This document shows, in pieces, positions 58,101 through 64,000 of a stretch of 64,000 nt of DNA. Origin of the DNA: Poronia punctata (taxonomy: Eukaryota > Ascomycota > Sordariomycetes > Xylariales > Xylariaceae). Below the pieces are notes generated by a model. The model made no database searches and was not told the origin of the DNA. It saw only the letters and a list, made by a program, of their open reading frames with translations. Numbering within the stretch: the stretch's first letter is position 1; the number at the start of each line of letters is the position of its first letter. The position numbers and the translations under genes are program-made. The DNA is taken from NCBI GenBank assembly GCA_022579005.1, contig MU401611.1:29873-93872 (forward strand), written 5' to 3'.

Positions 58101-61100
58101 TGTAGTCATGCGTTCTTGTTTCGGCTACGTGCATCAACTAAGACTGATCTCCTACGCGCATTGTTCACGTCATAGCCTGCATCTGTACCGAAAGACAGGA
58201 GCTTTTTCAACCGATGGATGGTAGATAGAGCATATGTAGTGCCCCTCAGCCACAGTTCTGCGGCTCGTTTAAACGGCACCCTCCCATTCGCATATCCCGC
58301 CTATCCGCACCTCCGCATCTCCGTATCGCGAGTAGTAGAGGGTGAATTTCAACTATCAACAGTTGTTCATATCTAACAGCTATCTACTCCGGTTCCGGGA
58401 TCGTGTTGCGTCTGCGTCTCATCAACCCCTCGCGCTTCATTTGTTTAACTTCTGGCAATGCCCGGATCGGTACCCGGCTTTCGACCTCCGTAGGCCGCCA
58501 TGAACGGTTAGTTTGCCTACCGGATGGGACGAGGGCATGATACTATGATACTAGTCCGCTAGCCCTATGCCATCAGTATGGATCTCGTCGCACTAGTGAT
58601 GCGGGGGGTTGCTCAGCGTTGAAACATAACACCAAAGGGTTGTTTACCAGAAGTTTGTCTGGCCGGTGTGAAACGTTTGTTTGGATCAAATGCATGATAC
58701 CTATTCCTTTGACAAGAATACAAGTACGAGTACGACTCGTTCCTGCCAAAGTCTCTAAATGGCGTAGTGCAAATATGTATCCACAATCCGCTCCTTCATA
58801 TTCAACTGAATAACTCGAGCAAGGGAAGTCTCGGTGAGTCAATTGGTTGCCCCTGCCTACGTTACTGTATATGCAACTTTACTCCCATCCCATGTCCGCC
58901 TTCATCTTCCCAAATTTGCAAGTCGGTCACAAACTATTTCAACTATTACAAATATTTCCTGATTTTCCTCCGTTCCGTTTTCTTTTCTATGGCATAAACC
59001 CTGTGGCAAAATGGAGAAAAAAGCGAAGATATGACTGGAAACTCTCGCTCCACAGATATCGGCCGAGTTCCCTATGCACACCGAAGAACATACACGAGCT
59101 CTTATCGTGCCCCCATGCTTACAGATACTTACGGTTGCGGTTGGGCTTGGGCTATTTTGACCTAAGCACTAAAGCTCCGATATCAATAATAATGAGCTAG
59201 AAGAATTTTATTCCTTGGATGAGAGGGTTGGGTTGAAAGCGACCATCCCACACAGGGCATTGCACAAAAGTCGAACAGACAACTACCGAGGGAGCCACAC
59301 CTATACACGACAGTATCATCCAAGATTTGTCTTGTCTACATCTTGGCCATCACCAAATGACAGAGTCGATTAGAATCATGACGAGGTAAGAGCAATTCTT
59401 AGTTCTTACGATGTGGCCAAAAAATGCGCAGCCACTCTATCTAACGGACATCCGTTACCCGTATTACCCTTGCATGGATCACTGCTAATCATCTCGTGAT
59501 TCACCCGTCTGCTCATACACCATCTTCTCACCAATGCCGCCACGCTAACGGTTATCCCCACGAACTCACTGGCGTTAAAGATAGCACCTGTATTGGATGC
59601 TCAGCTCTCACTATTAATATTGTATGAGGTTCGACCAGGCGTTGAAAAGGTAGGTATCTCCTCTATTATATCAACGACGTCAGTTGTAATCAACATTGAG
59701 ACGTTACAACAGTGCCCCCTATTCTAGAGGCGTCACACATCTAACCGGGGGCGAGCCAACTGACAATCGGTGTGGATTTCCCATTTATTCGCCCATACTC
59801 GTATGTTACAAGAATGCGATTATATATCTCGGATTAGAAGGTTTAGCAGAACCCAGGCCAGTTATCTTCATTCTGGGTAGAAACGGAAACACTGGAAGAC
59901 TGAGCAGAACACCATAGTGTTGCACTCTGTATGTAAGTAAGTATTCCAACGCAGGCCGCCCGCGGGCACCAAGTCTATCCGGCTGACCGATGCGGTTTTA
60001 TACGTTCTTCGCTCCACCACCAAGGGGTCTCATGACCTCGTCCAATGTCTCCTTATGCTTAAATAACCTGGTCCGACATTGTCTCCGCCGCACCCGCTTG
60101 GATGCAACCCTTGGCCCTTCCGGTGTCACTCACAAGGTCTGGATGCTTCGCCGAGTTGGGTTCCTCGCAACCTACCGACGCACAGTGGCCACCTGCCAAT
60201 TCTCCCCCCACCCAATCCCCTGCCACCGTTCCCCGCCTATCAAGGCCCGGCTCGCTTATCCCCATGACACACCTCTGCCGTACCCCACATTGGAGTTTCA
60301 TGCGCGCATGCCTGCAAAGCCCACTTTGAGTATTACGCAAATACGCAAGTATGCACATCACTGTGTGTCTCATGTAACACAACTATCAGATTTTACCTTT
60401 TTTTTTTAGGACACGACTTAGCGGGTCTCCTAGATGATAAAATGTCTCTACGCAGGGGCAGTGTGGCGCATCGGGACGTTACTACCTCGTAACGACGTCG
60501 AAACTAGCTAGGTTAGGTACGTTTTCTTCGCCCAGACCCGCACAATGCGAATCCCCGGTCTCTCGCCGTTGAAATCGACCGATTGTCCGATTGCCCTCAA
60601 AGTTTCCAGTTATGACTTGAATCATACCGCCAGGGCCCATCACAAGTAACGGAAGAATGTAACTTGGAAAGTGTCCCTCACGTCAGGTTGTTGTGCGCAT
60701 ATGCATACAGTCGGACACATATAGGCTGCATGCGGTTATGGCGTGCATGTAGTACTTCTACAACAATCCATCTTGGGTCAGGCCGAAACTAAACCCCCTA
60801 GCGTTACAATGTTACATTGTTACAATACGATATATACTCCAGCACAACCCCTCGGAGGATCTTAACCTACGTATGTTAACTGACATACCCTTCGATGTCT
60901 TCAGTATGTCTACCCGTGCTCCCATCGTACTGTATCTATGACATCATGGTCACATGCTATACAAATTACCACACCATATTCACTACCATGTTACAGACTT
61001 GGTTCGTTATCTACCTGGTAGTTGGAAACCGGGATTTGGACAATAAATTGCAAAGTCAAGTGTTGTGTCATGGTCGGGATTTCTCAGAAATCCACTGCAC

Positions 61101-61882
61101 ACGTGGGCATTAAATCCGACTAGTAATGCTATGACCGGGAGATTCAGATTCAAGTGGTTGGCCGAGGATGTCTAGTTACTAGACTACTACCCATCCGCTT
61201 GTTTCGCCACTCTCTCCAGGTCCGGTTCCAGGAAAGAAAAAAAGAATTCCTGAAAACTGTAGTGTAGGCTAACGATAGGCCACGATGGCTTGAGTTTGAG
61301 ACCAGTGCCTCGCTAAACTGATGCTTTTCTTCTAGAACCTACGTAGAATAATGGTAAAAACAGTTACGGTCACCGAAATCTACGACATTGTCTTATTATC
61401 TCTGACACTGGTGTCTTAAAAACGGGTAAGGCGAATCAAAATCCATCCACCCATCCATTCATCCCGCTAGGACCGGTCCGATCACCAAGTCATAATCAAG
61501 GCACGCGAATCGATGATGGCCAGTTCAACATGACATTGGGTGCCTAGCTAAAGGGGCAGTACCTATAAATGATTCAACTATAACTATAGATATTCAGGTA
61601 GTATAACAAAGTTAGGAGGACGAGATCATGTGGTCTGTTGTTGTTTGTTCTAAGGGGATCGCTGCCGTGTAGAACAGGAAATAAACTTAACTTGCTGCGT
61701 GGTGGATGGATGGACTCCCCGGGGCGGGTTTTGGTGCCTGTATTGCGCTACGTCGTCGTATGATGAATGTAACGAGTGCACATGGGTGGTTAGATCGGGT
61801 ATATTCTGCGATTGTCTATTACCAGTACATGGTGCATTTTCTATGTTCGCTTTACTTTACAATGCAAAACATACACTCACAT

Positions 61883-61924
61883 AGAGAGAGAGAGAGAGGG
61901 AGAGGGAGAGGGAGAGGGAGAGGG
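61883..61924. repeat. (AG)n / (GAGAGG)n purine microsatellite
   Basis: An AG run passes into GAGAGG hexamers, 42 nt in all, on the plus strand. Confidence 0.9.
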
Positions 61925-62139
61925 AAACTTCTCTTGTCATGATATCACGAAGTTACTGACGTGCGTGATATCTACCAACGAGACCAACAATGGATACGCT
62001 TGGGTCAGTTATCATATCGTATATTCCTATCATGGCCGGGGAGCCGGAAAGGGATGGATGGAAGATGATGTCCTTGTGTATAGGTAGTCGTCGTTAATAA
62101 GAGACAATATTCCCGCCTTATTTACCTCCCTTCTTGTAC

Positions 62140-62166
62140 TTTTTTTTTTTTTTTTTTTTTTTTTTT
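62140..62166. repeat. Poly-T run, 27 nt
   Basis: An uninterrupted T run. It could be the tail of a reverse-transcribed element inserted in the minus direction, but no element body is recognisable beside it. Confidence 0.9.
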
Positions 62167-62609
62167 CAGCAAGCCATCATGTAAGATGTGAGTATGGCGA
62201 GGTAGGAGACCGGGGGAAGAGAGGAGTAGGTGTGTGTATCCAGTAGGATGGGTTATGAAAGAGATAGAACTGAAACATTTCTCTTGGGTAGACGGCTGGT
62301 TGACATGGTCTAGGTAGGTAAAGTAGGTAGGTATCTAGGAAGTCTTAGGGCAGGCAGTATGGCATGATATCTTCTAAATCTGATATATCACACGTAATAG
62401 GATCCTATTATAGGGCAATGACTACTTTACCTACCAAAATATCAAGTTAACGTCAAACGATTGCAGATAATACGTATCATTCACAGATTAGCCATCTCAC
62501 GCAAAAACGTACGAGTTTTGTTTTGATTTTGATTTAATTTGATTCCCGCAAGGTAGAATAAGTACCTGCAGATACCAACACAGATAGATACATACCTAAC
62601 ATCCCGTAC

Positions 62610-62627
62610 AAAAAAAAAAAAAAAAAA
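62610..62627. repeat. Poly-A run, 18 nt
   Basis: An uninterrupted A run about 450 bp right of the poly-T run. No target-site duplication was noticed. Confidence 0.85.
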
Positions 62628-63035
62628 CGGTACTCGACAAAAAAAGAGACCTCGACTAAAATACAAAACCCAATGTCATCCTAAACATGGATATAGGTAC
62701 CTCCCCACCAATAGTAGCCAGCGTAGACAAATTCTCAAACCGAATTTCTCTGGTTAAGACAAGCCTGACGCAGGGCATACATACGTCAATAATTACAATT
62801 ACATTAAAAGAAAATCCACCGACGCCCACTGTCTTATTATCTGCGCTGTGTCCTATATCCGTAGAGAGATCTGGATCTGTTCGGTGCGTCAAAAAGTACA
62901 GCGTTTTATTTCTCCTACGGCTACCGTACCAGCCTCTGGTAGGTAGAATAAACTGTAAATAGATGGTCTAATTACAGTTGATAGGTCATAAACGTTTGCG
63001 GGGCCATGAACGAATGAGCATTCGTCTATTGGTTC

Positions 63036-63108
63036 AAACGTTTATCAAGCGTTTAAACGTTTATCAAGCGTTCAATCGTTTATCAAAGCGTTTATTAAGC
63101 GTTTATGA
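63036..63108. repeat. Iterated CGTTTATCAAG repeat array
   Basis: CGTTTATCAAG occurs at 63039 and 63058, with variants CGTTTATCAAA at 63077 and CGTTTATTAAG at 63089 and a partial copy at 63100. Start-to-start spacings are 19, 19, 12 and 11 nt. The copies are linked by AAACGTTT palindromes (63036-63043 and 63055-63062). Further AAACGTTT copies lie at 62989, 63578 and 63595. Confidence 0.85.
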
Positions 63109-63155
63109 CACCTTGACCTACACCCTACAGACCTACCTTTGCAACCTAGGTGTTC

Positions 63156-63183
63156 AATTAATCAATTAATCAATTAATTAAAA
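63156..63183. repeat. AATTAATC tandem repeat
   Basis: AATTAATC-type octamers repeated about three times, ending in AATTAATTAAAA, between the CGTTTATCAAG array and a perfect inverted repeat. Confidence 0.8.
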
Positions 63184-63192
63184 AAACGACAA

Positions 63193-63218
63193 CCTGCTAT
63201 ACTAGATTGTATAGCAGG
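63193..63218. repeat. Perfect 10-bp inverted repeat with 6-nt loop
   Basis: CCTGCTATAC and GTATAGCAGG flank TAGATT. It could form a hairpin or cruciform. No T-run follows, and no gene lies beside it to be terminated. Confidence 0.85.
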
Positions 63219-63577
63219 CTGTCTGATTCTAGATTGTAAGGTAGGTAGGTTTACGAAACGAAATACGAAAGGAAATTTAAGTTACTTGCAAGGTTAGGAT
63301 TTGAATTGGAGTTGGAATTATTGCTATGTATGGCTATTTAAATTGACTATATGGCTATGGCTACGTGTATACGCAAGTACTCCTTCTATTTCTATTAATG
63401 TAGGAATGAAGGTATCGCGACTGCTATGTTAGGTGGTTTATGGCTTTGGGTGGTGGCTTTGGCTATGGCAATTGGGGGGGGGGGGCGGGCTGAGTAGCTT
63501 TGCATTTTAATCTTAAGGTACTTGGTTGCGCATACAATTGTGTAGGGAAAATAAGTACTTGATGTTTATGGCTGGCT

Positions 63578-63602
63578 AAACGTTTACGGGCTGTAAACGT
63601 TT
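63578..63602. repeat. Inverted repeat around AAACGTTTAC
   Basis: AAACGTTTAC and GTAAACGTTT (10 bp) flank GGGCT. It shares the AAACGTTT core with the array 500 bp to the left. Confidence 0.85.
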
Positions 63603-63730
63603 AAAGGGCTTTTCAACGCTTGGCTAGGTGAACGTTAGCAATTGTAAGTGTTGAAGGCCACTTAGCCGTTTGGAGTAGGGCTAATGGTCTATGGATGGTT
63701 GGCTGTACCCTGCAGGGGCCGCTACGGTAG

Positions 63731-64000
63731 TGTTAGATCTAACAAGTTATAAGATGACAGGAATTAATATAATGCCTACACAGTAAAAGTTATATAGCTG
63801 TAGTAAAAACTACTATAAAAAAAAAGGTTTTTTTATAAGAAATCTTTTTTTACTTATTTAGTATGTGCAAATTTTATAAAAAAAAGAAGTTTTACTTTTT
63901 TATGTATATATTAATTAATATATATAATTTAGCTATTTATGCTAGTTTTAATAATTAAAAGTCTTATATTGCTTATTATTATTATTAAAGCTTAATAGTA
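63731..64000. other. AT-rich block beginning at a 14-bp palindrome; possible edge of a transposable element
   Basis: TGTTAGATCTAACA at 63731-63744 is a perfect 14-bp palindrome that starts with TG, as long terminal repeats do. To its right G+C falls to about 17% by hand count (about 15% in the last 220 bp), with TA-rich words and A- and T-runs but no open frame. This is the look of repeat DNA altered by repeat-induced point mutation. The window ends before any internal part of an element is reached. Confidence 0.55.

Larger units (their letters stand above)
52133..63730. other. Gene-poor region, 11.6 kb
   Basis: I find no convincing intact gene on either strand. Base composition stays ordinary until about 63.7 kb, so this is not a long AT-rich block. 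The left end holds the CCCH gene promoter. Short protein-like open frames cluster on the minus strand between about 56.08 and 57.8 kb and might be exons of an unrecognised gene or remnants. Simple repeats appear from 61.9 kb on and an iterated AAACGTTT repeat from 63.0 kb. No transposase, reverse transcriptase or integrase motifs were recognised. Confidence 0.6.

Noticed and set aside
59990..60409. 139-codon plus-strand open frame
   Set aside because: Proline/His/Arg-rich composition without domain or splice support; overlapping frames of similar length occur on the same and opposite strands.
60455..60560. TGGCGCATCGG followed by CTCGTAA, resembling a tRNA-Thr A box and anticodon loop
   Set aside because: The bases flanking the supposed anticodon loop do not pair, the D stem is broken and the B box is poor. 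At most it is a decayed tRNA.
61699..62087. Three overlapping plus-strand open frames including Glu/Gly/Arg repeats
   Set aside because: The Arg/Glu/Gly part is translation of the AG/GAGAGG microsatellite; the rest lacks features.
63036..63108. Short spaced repeats as a CRISPR-like array
   Set aside because: The units are 11 nt with spacers of 0-8 nt that themselves repeat, and the context is eukaryotic.

Overview
The window is nuclear DNA from a filamentous ascomycete (Pezizomycotina, probably a Sordariomycete). The reasons are short introns of about 57-205 nt with GTAAGT/GTATGT-type donors and GCTAAC-type branch sites, several typical fungal protein families (multimodular NRPS, Zn2Cys6 regulator, Bsd2, Tsr3, Ser/Thr-rich secreted wall protein), and the AT-rich end of the window, which resembles repeat-induced point mutation. 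The species cannot be named from the sequence. One 10-N assembly gap lies at 29044-29053.

Layout. 1-6.6 kb: a nonribosomal peptide synthetase whose start lies left of the window. Its visible order is A-T-C-A-T-C-T, ending in a cyclising-type condensation domain with an exact SHxxxDx14Y motif; this is the plan of diketopiperazine/epipolythiodioxopiperazine synthetases. No other biosynthetic genes follow it, so this looks like the right border of a cluster. 9-21 kb: housekeeping genes, namely Tsr3 (18S rRNA modification), a GGA clathrin adaptor, mitochondrial IF2, an unknown two-helix membrane protein and an EI24/Rrt8-type membrane protein. 22.5-26.6 kb: a large secreted repeat-rich protein with a separate C-terminal domain. 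26.8-31 kb: a Zn2Cys6 regulator divergent from a zinc-ligand-lacking MDR oxidoreductase, with the assembly gap between them. 31-46 kb: Bsd2, a CBP6/UQCC2-type cytochrome bc1 assembly factor, the citrate carrier Ctp1, an unknown protein, protein-L-isoaspartate methyltransferase, the 23-kDa iron-sulfur subunit of complex I, mitochondrial acyl carrier protein and a PDAP1/PP28 phosphoprotein. 46.9 kb: tRNA-Trp. 50-52.1 kb: a two-finger CCCH (Lee1-like) protein. 52.1-63.7 kb: almost gene-free, with simple repeats and possible gene remnants. 63.0-64 kb: iterated AAACGTTT/CGTTTATCAAG repeats, inverted repeats, and then an abrupt switch to roughly 15-17% G+C.

How the genes relate. Five products act in mitochondria (IF2, CBP6/UQCC2, Ctp1, complex I 23-kDa subunit, ACP), and the last two sit next to each other in the same direction and belong to the same complex. 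Two membrane proteins (EI24-like and Bsd2) carry PPxY motifs that could bind a Nedd4/Rsp5 ubiquitin ligase. The NRPS and the repeat-rich secreted protein are the accessory, environment-facing genes. Most gene structures below were rebuilt by hand from splice signals, so exon edges are predictions.
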